Assembly: GCA_022570795.1 (NCBI GenBank)
Contig: JAKUDP010000005.1
Coordinates: 868,001-932,000, forward strand
Source: Sphaerulina vaccinii
Lineage: Eukaryota; Ascomycota; Dothideomycetes; Mycosphaerellales; Mycosphaerellaceae
Length of the DNA: 64,000 nucleotides
Direction: 5' to 3'
Below are positions 55,522 to 64,000 of the stretch, one piece after another. How positions within the stretch are numbered: the stretch's first letter is position 1; the number at the start of each line of letters is the position of its first letter. The notes under the pieces were generated by a model. That model did no database searches, had not been told where the DNA came from, and saw only the letters and a list, made by a program, of their open reading frames with translations. Both the position numbers and the translations under genes were made by a program.

Positions 55522-56935
55522 CACGATTGAATTGTACAAGTCTCCTCATGGCCGGCCGTCTTTTTTCTTGTGAATCGTGTCTGAATTGGTGATCGACTGC
55601 ATTGTGATCGCAGGTAGGTGCAAAGCCCAGCAGGTACAGTCACAAACAGGCGCAGTGCATACCATGTGCTGTGAGGAAGGTCCGGTGCTTTGCTCTCCTG
55701 TCCTCGGAAGTCGCTGGCTTCGTGGCAATATGTCTTCGCGTTACTCGTGTTGTTCGTTTCCTGCATTAGTTGTTTTGTTCCAATCTTCCTCGTCCCGTTG
55801 TCCCACTGGCCAATTGACCTACCTGATCACGAGTACCTATGCACTGCCTGTAATATAGGCCTCGCGCTTCTATCACGGCATTGCCTCTTCGATCGCTGAG
55901 CTCGCGCCAGAGACTCACACCTGCTCGTGGCGAGTTGGCTTCAAAGCGACTTCGATGTTCGACTTCTGCCGCACCCAAGTCGCGCTCGCTCTCGTCCTCG
56001 TGGGTATTTCAACGTCGGCGACATCGCCAACAGGAATATTATCAGCTGATGGTGACATGCGGTCGAGACGCAGAATGCGCCCCAAACGACTCCTCTCCGT
56101 CGGCTGACCTCTTCCCGGCTGAGCTCCGCTCGACATTGGAAAAGTCAAACGCGCAAGCCAGCGCATATCACAACGCGCGAGATGGAGGAATCGTCCTGAT
56201 CACACAAGAAGATATCTCTCTGGGTGCGAGCGAAGTGACGTCCATGGACATGACGAGGTTTCACGTCGTCGTCTGTTTTCATATCCTTCTATGGAGCTTC
56301 TGGAAACCATCTAAAAGCGCCATGATGGACTAGTCCGAGGAGAAACACGAGTTGGTGGATCTACGCTTGACCAAGTCGAGGAGTCGTAACCGAGCACAGT
56401 GCAAGCGACCCAATCGAGTCGATTCCGGACCATGTGCTCACGCTCCACGTCGCATTTTTGGCTTGCAACGATGCCACGTTCTCGAGCAATTCACGATCTC
56501 ATTCTGCACATGCTCCTTGTGTACAAAACAAGACACTGGCCTGCGGCGACTCTGCTTACTCTGCGACCCCGACGGCGTTTTGACATGCACTACAACTCTC
56601 CAGTGCCAAGCAGAGGTGACGACGGATAGCTGCAGTGGGATGCAGCTGCAAAATTTTCATCAGTCTGGTTACTTCTTGCTTTGCGCCGAACTCGCTAGCT
56701 GTCGGCCCATCCTCCATGTGACCGGGCGCACTTCTCCTCGTTGATCAGTTTCTCTTAGCCAACTCCTTACCTCACATCTCTTCTCTCTGAACGCAAGGTT
56801 ATCTATACTCTGTGCTAAGGTTATTTGTCTGCTCATGAGCTTGGCCCGTCCGCCTGGGCGTGCAAAGCCTTAGCGCAATCTTTACTGGCTTCTGACTGGC
56901 TTTTGGCTCTTGCCTGAACCGGGTACCTGCGTCAG
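55522..56935. promoter_or_regulatory. Divergent region between the arrestin-like and kapC genes
   Basis: These 1.4 kb lie between opposed start codons. A plus-strand frame of 150 codons (55881-56333) has no motif and is not called. Much of the region is probably the long kapC leader, as bZIP genes often have one. Confidence 0.45.
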
Positions 56936-58409
56936 ATGGGTGATAACAGCACGGCCGACCACGATATGGCAGTGCCCTCGAAGGTCGAAGACGCGCCTGG
57001 GGATACCGTCGATACCCCCAGCTCGATCGACTCGACACCAGAGGCAGAAGCTGGTCCCGAACCCCAGCAGGAACCCGCACAACCGCAAAAACGTAAAGGC
57101 GGTAGAAAGCCTGTAAGTATCATTCATACCCGACTCGTGGTCTTATCGTCGTTTCGCAGTAGCTTACTGGCCTTATTAGATATATGCTACTTCAGAGGAG
57201 CGCAAGCAGCGAAATCGACAGGCTCAAGCTGCTTTCCGTGAACGTCGGACAGAGTACATCAAGCAGCTAGAAGCCACCATCAAGACCAATGAAGAGAATC
57301 TTGGTGGTCTGCAACAGCAGCACAGGCAAGCCGCCGACGAGTGTCTTATGCTGCGATACAAGAACTCCCTCCTAGAAAGGATCCTGCTCGAGAAAGGAAT
57401 CGATGTTCAAGCCGAACTTCAAATGAAGACAGGAAGTCCAGTGCTAGGACCTGGCTTCATGCATAGCACGGCATCTATGCCTCAGCAGCCTCAGCTGCAA
57501 CGAACGACGCTTCAGCGGGCACAAGCTCGTCGATCTGGTCAAAATTTCCTACCGAAGCTCGCGCCTGGTCACTCAAATCCGGACCTAGGATTCTCAACCA
57601 CATCCCCACTTGCTCATCCCACACCATCATCGCACGCTTCTTCACCGAGCCAGATGTCAACGCGGTCGCCCGCTATACAACAAGGTGGAATGACCTCTCC
57701 CGCATCTTCAGGACTGACTCAGCCACAAGGACAGCCATACCAAGGCTACGCTCGATCATCGCAGCCGCAGCCAAATCCAGCTTTCTTTCAAGCTCAACAA
57801 CAGGCCAGCAATGCGCCGCATCGTCCTCAACATCGTCCGACGCCATCGTCGACTTACCCAAGCAGTGCTGGGAGCATCTCCAACATGCCAACTGGTGCCC
57901 AGGTATTGCCACATCCTGGCAGCTCAGGTGGAAGTGCACCACCCTCGGCCAGTTTCTACCCGAGTCCCTTCCAGAAGCACTTTGAGCAGCTTGGTAAGTT
58001 GATCTATACGGCATATCTGTGATTGTGCTTGTCCAAGGCTAATTATATGCGTACAGATCAGGAGTACGATGCGCAGCAACACCGGTCTGCTTTTGATGAT
58101 ACAGAAGACGCCTCTCAAGCAGGTACCGAAGAACTGCAAGGGCAGTATCCGACACAGTTCGATCACCCTCAGACTCAGCGCCATGGGGAGTACTACCAGC
58201 AGACACACAGTATGACGGCTACACAACAGCAAATGCCTGCGCACTCGCAGTACGAGTCGCAGCAGGTAGTCCCGCCCACCAGCCATCCCGGTGCTGGCGA
58301 GTACGATGCGAGCGACCCCATGCTAGATGCAGATCCGTTCGGGCTCAGCGCATCAATGCACTACCCACAGACTTATGCCACACAACAGTATCACGACCAG
58401 CGTCAATAG
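56936..58409 (+). CDS. kapC: bZIP transcription factor KapC
   Basis: This is a three-exon gene for about 447 residues; introns are 57113-57179 and 57994-58056, both phase-consistent. A disordered acidic N-terminus ends in KRKGGRKP and is followed, across the first intron, by IYATSEERKQRNRQAQAAFR, the Yap-like NxxAQxxFR basic region that contacts DNA. A leucine zipper comes next (YIKQLEATIKTNEENLGGL ... LMLRYKNSLLERILLEKG, then IDVQAEL). These blocks match the KapC family of filamentous ascomycetes. The C-terminal two-thirds is Gln/Ser/Pro-rich and likely an activation region, ending in QQYHDQRQ. KapC is a nuclear protein. Its target genes are not well defined. Confidence 0.88.
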
Positions 58410-59126
58410 CGAACGGAATGAATTGTTAGCGTTTGGGGAGGTAATTGGAAAAGTATACAGCTCGGCACGGGCATGGCCAGCTACGAATGATGGGGCTTAG
58501 CGACAAAAAGTATGATTTCAGCGCTTCATGGTGTGGGCATAGCGACCGGTGTTGGAACGACCCGTTATTATTTGAACTCACAGTCGACAGCAGAAAGGAG
58601 ATCTTCTGTATAGGAGGTCTTTCTCATTGCTATGAAGATCATAGCGATCAACGAATCGAGTGTAATGGTTGGGCAGGAAGTGGAGGAGATGTCGCTGTCT
58701 ATGATGTCCCATCGTATGTTGGACAAGCAGGCGGGAAGAGAAGCTAGACGGACTACCGACTGCAGTCTAGAATCAGACAGGACTTCAGTGAGAAGTGAAA
58801 CGCCAGCAGAACAGATGCAGATCTCGACATATTACAGCTGTGTGCTGCAAGTAAGGGATAATAAGCCTGACACTTCTCACATGAATATCCGCGCATGTAT
58901 GACATACGTATGACCCAGTCATGTACTTCTTTATTGATATTGATTGTCACTGCGGTCCGCAACAAAGTGAAAGTGAGGTCAAAGTGAAATGCTCGCTAGC
59001 GTCTCTCGTGCAGGTCTGCCAAGGCTGCCGAAATTCGTGCAGCCCGTGCTTTTCTACCGCAAGCCTTGAGCGACACAAACGTACTTCCACGACGATGTCT
59101 CGCTGCTCGTGACCGCGACATACAAA
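58410..59126. other. Intergenic region between kapC and the Stm1-like gene
   Basis: This holds the kapC 3' flank and the promoter of the next gene. No gene is supported. Confidence 0.5.
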
Positions 59127-60703
59127 ATGAGCGACGCCATTGTTTCCAAGGTATGTTTTCATCCATCTGCATTGCGGCGAGGGTTTCATCTGCTACGCAC
59201 GCAATTGGACACTCGCGCTGCTGCACGCGCACACGAACTCGCATTGGAGAATTTGCTCAACTGACTTCATCGCCCAGAACCTCTACGAGCTCCTGGGTAC
59301 GACTACACCACGATCATCCTCCATCAGCGCCCGCAAGAACACGTACTGACTCCCACACAGGCAACGACCCGGAGCTCGACCCTGAGCGGGCGACACCACC
59401 GGTGCCGACCAAGGTCATCGACAAGCCAGTCGCAAGAACCGGCAAGCGCAATGGTCCAGCCGAAGGAAATGCTGCTGTTAGGGACGAAGCACGACAGGGC
59501 GGACGTGGTGGTGCCGTAAGAGGCGATGGAGGTACGATACATGGTTGCGCCTGCCGCTTGTGGTCAAACGACGTGAACGACTGAACGACATCTCCGCACT
59601 TCCACACGACCTGCAGACGCTGTAGCCGTGTATTGAACATCAGCTTACTGCTATGTGGGCAGAGTGTGGAGATGTTATTAGTCTGGAGACTCGCAAGCAG
59701 CAGCACATGGCGCGTACACATCCACTTCTGGACAACATGCTAATAATCACGCAGCTCAGAACGCAGATGGTCTCCGCAGCGACCGCCACCCTCGTCAAGA
59801 TAGGAGTAAGCTGATCCGGACATCAGCTCATGTAAAGCCATGCTAATGAAGAACAGACTACGAGCGTCGCGGTGGTGAAGGACGTGGCCGTGGTGAGAGA
59901 CGCGGACGTGGTGATGGATACCGTGGACGTGGTGGCCGAGGAGGTGCTCCACGCGATGACCGTCACAGCCACACTGGTGTCGGGTAAGCTGAAGATATTG
60001 CTGTCCCTTCTTTGGTATACTAGCTGACATTGACCTCAGTGACTCCGAGAAGCAAGCTGCTCACGGCTGGGGCGGTAACAACGGCCAAGCGGAGTGGGCA
60101 GATGAGTCCGCTGGTGACGCGATCGCCAAGGCTGAAGTTAACAACGAGCCTGGCTTCACTCCTGATACCGGCGCTGCTGACCCAGCATTCTCGAACGGCC
60201 CAGATGGCGTTGTTGGCGAAGACGCAGCCGAAGCTGAGCCAGAAGAGAAGACTAAGTCATACGATGAATACTTGAAGGAGCTTGCCGAGAAGAAGCTCGC
60301 CCTCTCCGGCGAGGCACCATCTATCCGCAAGGCAAACGAGGGATCAAAGACCAAGTTCCCAGAAGGTCAAGCCGTCACCCGCGAGCACGAGGACTTCTTC
60401 ATCGGTGGTGGTGGAAAGACCAAGAAGACCAAGGAGATCAAGGAGAAGGAGCGCATCAATTTGGATGGCCAGTACTACGCCGCACCAGACGCTGGCGATC
60501 GTGGTGGACGTGGCGGCTCACGCGGCGGACGTGGTCGTGGCGAGGGTCGTGGCTCATTCCGAGGCGAGGGACGTGGTCGCGGTGGACGTGGCCGTGGTGA
60601 CCGTGGCGACTTTAGGGGAGCGCCTCGCGGTGACCGTGCCCCACGCGGCGGCAGCGCCTTCAACGCCAATGACTCGAGTGCTTTCCCAGCGCTCGGTGCG
60701 TAG
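59127..60703 (+). CDS. Stm1/HABP4-type RNA-binding protein with RGG repeats
   Basis: This is a six-exon gene for about 351 residues. Exon 1 encodes MSDAIVSK and exon 2 (19 nt) NLYELLG. After exon 3 (NDPELDPERATPPVPTKVID), exons 4 and 5 bring RG-rich sequence. The last exon holds the HABP4/PAI-RBP1 core (KQAAHGWGG, KSYDEYLKELAEKK), then long RGG tracts and SSAFPALGA. Introns: 59151-59277, 59297-59360, 59532-59754, 59806-59856 and 59984-60039, all phase-consistent. Yeast Stm1 clamps idle ribosomes and preserves them in stress. Related fungal proteins bind mRNA and G-quadruplexes. The RGG tracts are likely methylated arginine sites and RNA contacts. Intron 3 (223 nt) is unusually long for this region. 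Confidence 0.88.
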
Positions 60704-60948
60704 AATGCACCGTCGTGCCACACACCACAACAACTCCAAGTGCTTTGAGCTGCAGCACACTGTCTGAAACACAATGATATTGGAGGATAGCCAACAAGGC
60801 TGAGAGAAAGGCTCGAGAAGACTGAATTGTCTACTGTTCAGCACAGTTAGTCGAAGAACAAAAACGTTAATCAAACGATGTACTCACTACCATGCCTGTC
60901 TCAGAGACCATCTACTGATACAGTCGCTTGCTGCTAATGAGACTCTAG

Positions 60949-61198
60949 CGAGGACAACAGAACCTATGTCGCGCAGAGGGCGCCACATAGCTTCGACTAC
61001 GATGCAGATTGACGCACTGCTGCCATCACTCTACAGAACGCATACTCAAACCCGATGTACTACGATTCTCCGACGACCTCAGCCCCTCGGCACCCCACCT
61101 GGTTTGAGAGTGCACCCAGGATTGATGAGAATGATCACGTCGAGCCCGCAGCCATCTTCGGGCCTGAGGAACCCGTGAAAAGTGTGCTGGGATTGTGA
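60949..61198 (+). pseudogene. C-terminal fragment of an unknown protein with an in-frame TGA
   Basis: From a plausible acceptor (CTCTAG, ending 60948; GCTAAT branch site) one frame runs 20 codons (EDNRTYVAQRAPHSFDYDAD), then a TGA at 61010-61012. It then runs 61 sense codons (including PMYYDSPTTSAPRHPTWFES and VEPAAIFGPEEPVKSVLGL) to a TGA at 61198. Amino acid content on both sides of the internal stop is protein-like and unlike random translation. No upstream exons were found before the Stm1-like gene. A CGA-to-TGA change would explain the break. Alternatively only the second part is a genuine last exon, after the CTCTACAG acceptor at 61037. The family is unknown. Confidence 0.35.
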
Positions 61199-61559
61199 AT
61201 TCAGTTGGGCAGGTACAGCTATTGAGTACCACTGCCACTGGTATATTGAATCATGTCTATGGCCTTGACTATCACAGCTAAATCAGGTTAGCTGACCACG
61301 ATACGCTTGTTTTCATGCTTGACGATCGCTGCAGCAGTTTTTCTGAGCTCCTTCACCGGTCAACTCATCAGGATAGCTCCGCACCTTTCTTACCACAAGA
61401 TGCGATCAAACCATTCTACTCTTCGAATGATGAATCGAGAATAAGGTCTTCGTTGCTTATCATCGTTCAGCCTTCTCAGTGCTGCATTCTCTGAGCATCC
61501 ATGCAGGTTCAGCCTCGAACAATGCGTCTCATCGCGACAAAGCACGAAAACATGACCTG

Positions 61560-61971
61560 ATGTGAGGCTTTCGGGAGCTCACCAAGCCGGGTACGTTCAG
61601 AATGGGACTCCACAAGATTTGTGGCTTTTCGTGGATCTCGACCTCGAGGTCATTATACCTGTCGACGTTTCGAATCGCGTTGCTGTATTACAATAAGACC
61701 TGGCTCTTGCCGTTCTCATCATGAGTGAGAGGGACGTCTGCAATGCCAGAGTTCTTATTACACATTTTGGAGGCTTTGCAACACGACGCACACGAATGTC
61801 AATGACGCGAATACTGGCGTGATCAGTGACACCTCCGGTTGTGCTGTACTTCGAGCTCCTGCAGCTGTCGTTGTCGCCTCCCAAGCCTCGGATGAACTTA
61901 GACATCCCATGTTCCTGGTAATCTGATCTTTCGCATCCAATCAAAAGCGATCCAAAGGTACGCGCTAGCAT
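61560..61971 (-). pseudogene. Decayed coding fragment of unknown family
   Basis: One minus-strand frame reads LARTFGSLLIGCERSDYQEH and VTDHASIRVIDIRVRRVAKPP. Just after AAAATG the coding-like content moves to another frame (MCNKNSGIADVPLTHDENGK). That frame meets a TAA and then resumes as YSNAIRNVDRYNDLEVEIHE and KPQILWSPILN. A frameshift plus one stop within 400 bp fits a dying gene or very poor exon resolution. I cannot assign a family, and chance frames are not excluded. Confidence 0.22.
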
Positions 61972-62576
61972 CGAAACGCCTTCTCTACTCCTCCCTTCTG
62001 GAATACAGGAAACACGACATGCGGAATCTTCCTATGCAATCCTTCAAGGAGGCGCAAAAGGACGCGTATGAAACGCGCCCAGATTCTGACAACGCACGAG
62101 CTGGCACGCCGTAGTTCGTCGCAAATGTGCGAGCGCGCTTCACCATCGGGTCTCCGACAACGGGCAACACCAGCGGCTCGCAACTGCGTGTGGTAGGGCA
62201 ATCTCGCTGGAATGTTGTCCACACGCGGACGCAGGAGCTACACGCCATCTTCTCGAAAGTCTACGTTTGACGTCCAGTCCGGATGGATCTGGATCCCTGC
62301 ACTCTAACTTTATCTACACGTTGACTAGATGAAAGCGGAATGGTGTTGGAGAGGCGTTCCCAAGAATGTCACAGGACTGTGGTAAGCTACTTCGACTCTA
62401 CTTTAATAGGGTCGTGCCTCCCTAACTACCACTCCTTACCATTATCTTGTCGACTCTTTCCACTGTGCTGTCACTTACTCAAGTGCTGGACTCGACGACG
62501 ATCTATCGCATAGATTGAGAGCACTTGCAGCTATCAGGCAGGCTGAGTTAGCAGCGTCTTTCTGACTCATCATATC

Positions 62577-64000
62577 ATGATGAGGTCCTTTGCAACAGTC
62601 GCCACGGCGCTGAGCTTAGGTACGTTCACAATTCCCCAGGCTGCTGCAACCAGGACCGCACTCTGCGATGCAGCAGCTTGACCTGGGTGATGCAATTTGC
62701 GCTGTTGAAAGCACGGCTAACACCCTACAGGCTCTGCTGTCGCAGCACAGTCAGTAGCAAAGATGTGTCCAGAATCAGACGTGTGCTATTCACTCAACAT
62801 TCCAGAGTCGACAGTCCAGGGCGGTTCACAAGGCGACATATACTTCCAGATATCAGCTCCAACAAAATATCAATGGGTCGCGCTAGGTCAGGGATCGAGA
62901 ATGGCTGGCTCGAACATGTTTGTCATGTACACCTCAGGCAATGGCCAGAATGTTACGGTCTCTCCACGTCTTGGTACAGGCCATGTAGAGCCTCAGCACG
63001 ACACAGATGCGCAAATCGAGGTGCTAGCAGGGTCTGGTGTAGCGGATGGGATGATGACAGCAAATGTCAAGTGCAGTAACTGCAACTCTTGGTCAGGAGG
63101 TACCATGGACTTCACTGCGGATTCTGCAAACTGGATCTATGCTTACAGGACTGGTAATGCGCTCGACTCCGATGACCTGAGCGAGGACATTTCGCAACAT
63201 CAGAAGTACGCGCCCTTTACGTGGACCCTCACCTCTGCTCAAGGAGGAGACGATGTGAACCCATTCGTCGCAGCCGCCGTAGCAGCGACAACGGACTCGG
63301 GCTCCCAGACCGCGTCTATGACATCTGCCGGATCAAGCGGCTCTCCAACAGGAACCACAGCTATTGCATCGCCAAGCGCCAGTAGCAATGCCAACACAGG
63401 CTCCTCAAGCGGAAGTGCAAGCGGGAACACTGGCTCCTCTACAACCACATACTCCAATGCGAACGCCCCCTTCAATGGAGATTCTGACTATGGAGACAAG
63501 CTCACCACCGCCCATGGAACCTTGGCTTCACTTGCATTCGTAGCTCTGTTCCCTACAGGTGCGATTCTGATACGAATTGCCAACTTCACTGGCTTGGTTT
63601 GGCTTCATGCTGCCATCCAAGCGCTCGGTTTCCTGATCTTTATCGCCGCCTTCGGACTTGGAATTTACATTGCCACACAGTTGAGCTTGCTGGGAAGCTA
63701 CCATCCTATAATTGGAATTGTGTTGTTTGTCGTATTGTTCTCACAGCCCGTGACTGGACTTCTGCACCACAAACTCTTCCAGTCACGCGGTGGCAGGCAC
63801 GTCTGGAGCTTTGTGCACTTGGGCATTGGACGCGTTGTCATCTTGCTCGGGCTGATCAATGGAGGACTCGGTCTAATGCTCGCTGATGCAAGCACCGGAG
63901 AGAAGACTGCGTATGCTGTATGCGCAGCTATTGTCGGTGTCGTATACCTTGCAGCGATTGTGTTCGGCGAGGTGAAGATGAAGAGGAAGAATGTCAGTCC
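62577..64000 (+). CDS. DOMON-cytochrome b561 membrane protein (3' end outside window)
   Basis: Exon 1 (62577-62619) encodes MMRSFATVATALSL. A 111-nt intron with a GCTAAC branch site ends at 62730, and exon 2 stays open to the window end, giving 437 codons so far. The signal peptide ends near VAAQS. A DOMON domain of the cellobiose-dehydrogenase cytochrome type follows (CYSLNIPES, YFQISAPTKYQWVALGQGS, MFVMYTSGN with a likely haem-ligand Met, then FTWTL). Next come a Ser/Gly/Thr-rich linker and a b561 core with five visible helices and the expected histidines (HGTLASLAF, WLHAAIQ, SYHPIIG, VHLGIG). Such proteins are thought to move electrons across the plasma membrane to extracellular acceptors. 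The start has two consecutive ATGs; the first is used here. The C-terminal tail continues as KMKRKNVS beyond the window. Confidence 0.9.

Larger units (their letters stand above)
60704..62576. other. Intergenic region with two decayed coding fragments
   Basis: Two coding-like fragments, one per strand, are annotated within it. No intact gene is supported. The right end holds the promoter of the DOMON-b561 gene. Confidence 0.45.

Noticed and set aside
1..64000. CRISPR arrays, bacterial operons, prophage or insertion sequences
   Set aside because: Spliceosomal introns and the eukaryotic gene set throughout exclude a prokaryotic source. No transposase or reverse transcriptase frame was seen.

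Overview
This is nuclear DNA from a filamentous ascomycete (Pezizomycotina). The evidence is short GT-AG introns (mostly 45-65 nt, with CTRAC-type branch sites), single-gene transcription units on both strands, and a fungal gene set: a KapC-type bZIP factor, a GprK-type 7TM-RGS receptor, squalene synthase, an Adp1-type ABC protein and a DOMON-cytochrome b561 protein. A dothideomycete is a reasonable guess, but it is inferred from gene flavour and not demonstrated.

Layout. 1-5 kb: the tail of an unidentified gene, an anion:cation-symporter MFS carrier and an FAD/NADPH monooxygenase. 6-12 kb: the CAF-1 p60 histone chaperone and an ABCG transporter whose 5' end looks damaged. 12.7-19.3 kb: tRNA m1G methyltransferase Trm5, divergent from an intronless kinesin-3. 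20.5-26 kb: a GprK-type 7TM-RGS receptor, an unknown gene with an in-frame TGA, and a UPF0183/PHAF1 protein divergent from a kinesin-5 (26.2-29.9 kb). 30-36 kb: a disordered hypothetical protein, squalene synthase (ERG9), the APC/C RING subunit Apc11, and a divergent two-domain rhodanese. 37-44 kb: a small secreted Cys-containing protein beside a ~100-bp minisatellite, a PLP aminotransferase with a GC-AG intron, an Adp1-type ABCG protein and a doubtful mini-gene. 44-50 kb: a 6-kb stretch with no convincing gene, ending in the pyrimidine-rich leader of a G1 cyclin. 53-64 kb: an arrestin-like protein, KapC, an Stm1/HABP4-type RGG protein, two decayed gene fragments, and a DOMON-cytochrome b561 gene cut by the window end.

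Most genes are housekeeping genes: cell cycle and cytoskeleton (Apc11, cyclin, kinesin-5, kinesin-3), chromatin (CAF-1), translation (Trm5, Stm1-like, rhodanese) and sterol synthesis (ERG9). They form no operon or obvious biosynthetic cluster, and I found no convincing new system. The most unusual signals are coding-like frames broken by single TGA codons or a 1-nt slip, a C-terminal extension of Apc11 whose frame stays open past its stop, the minisatellite beside the secreted-protein gene, and small coding-like fragments in gaps that otherwise look empty. All exon borders were read by eye from splice signals, reading frame and family resemblance. No alignment was run.
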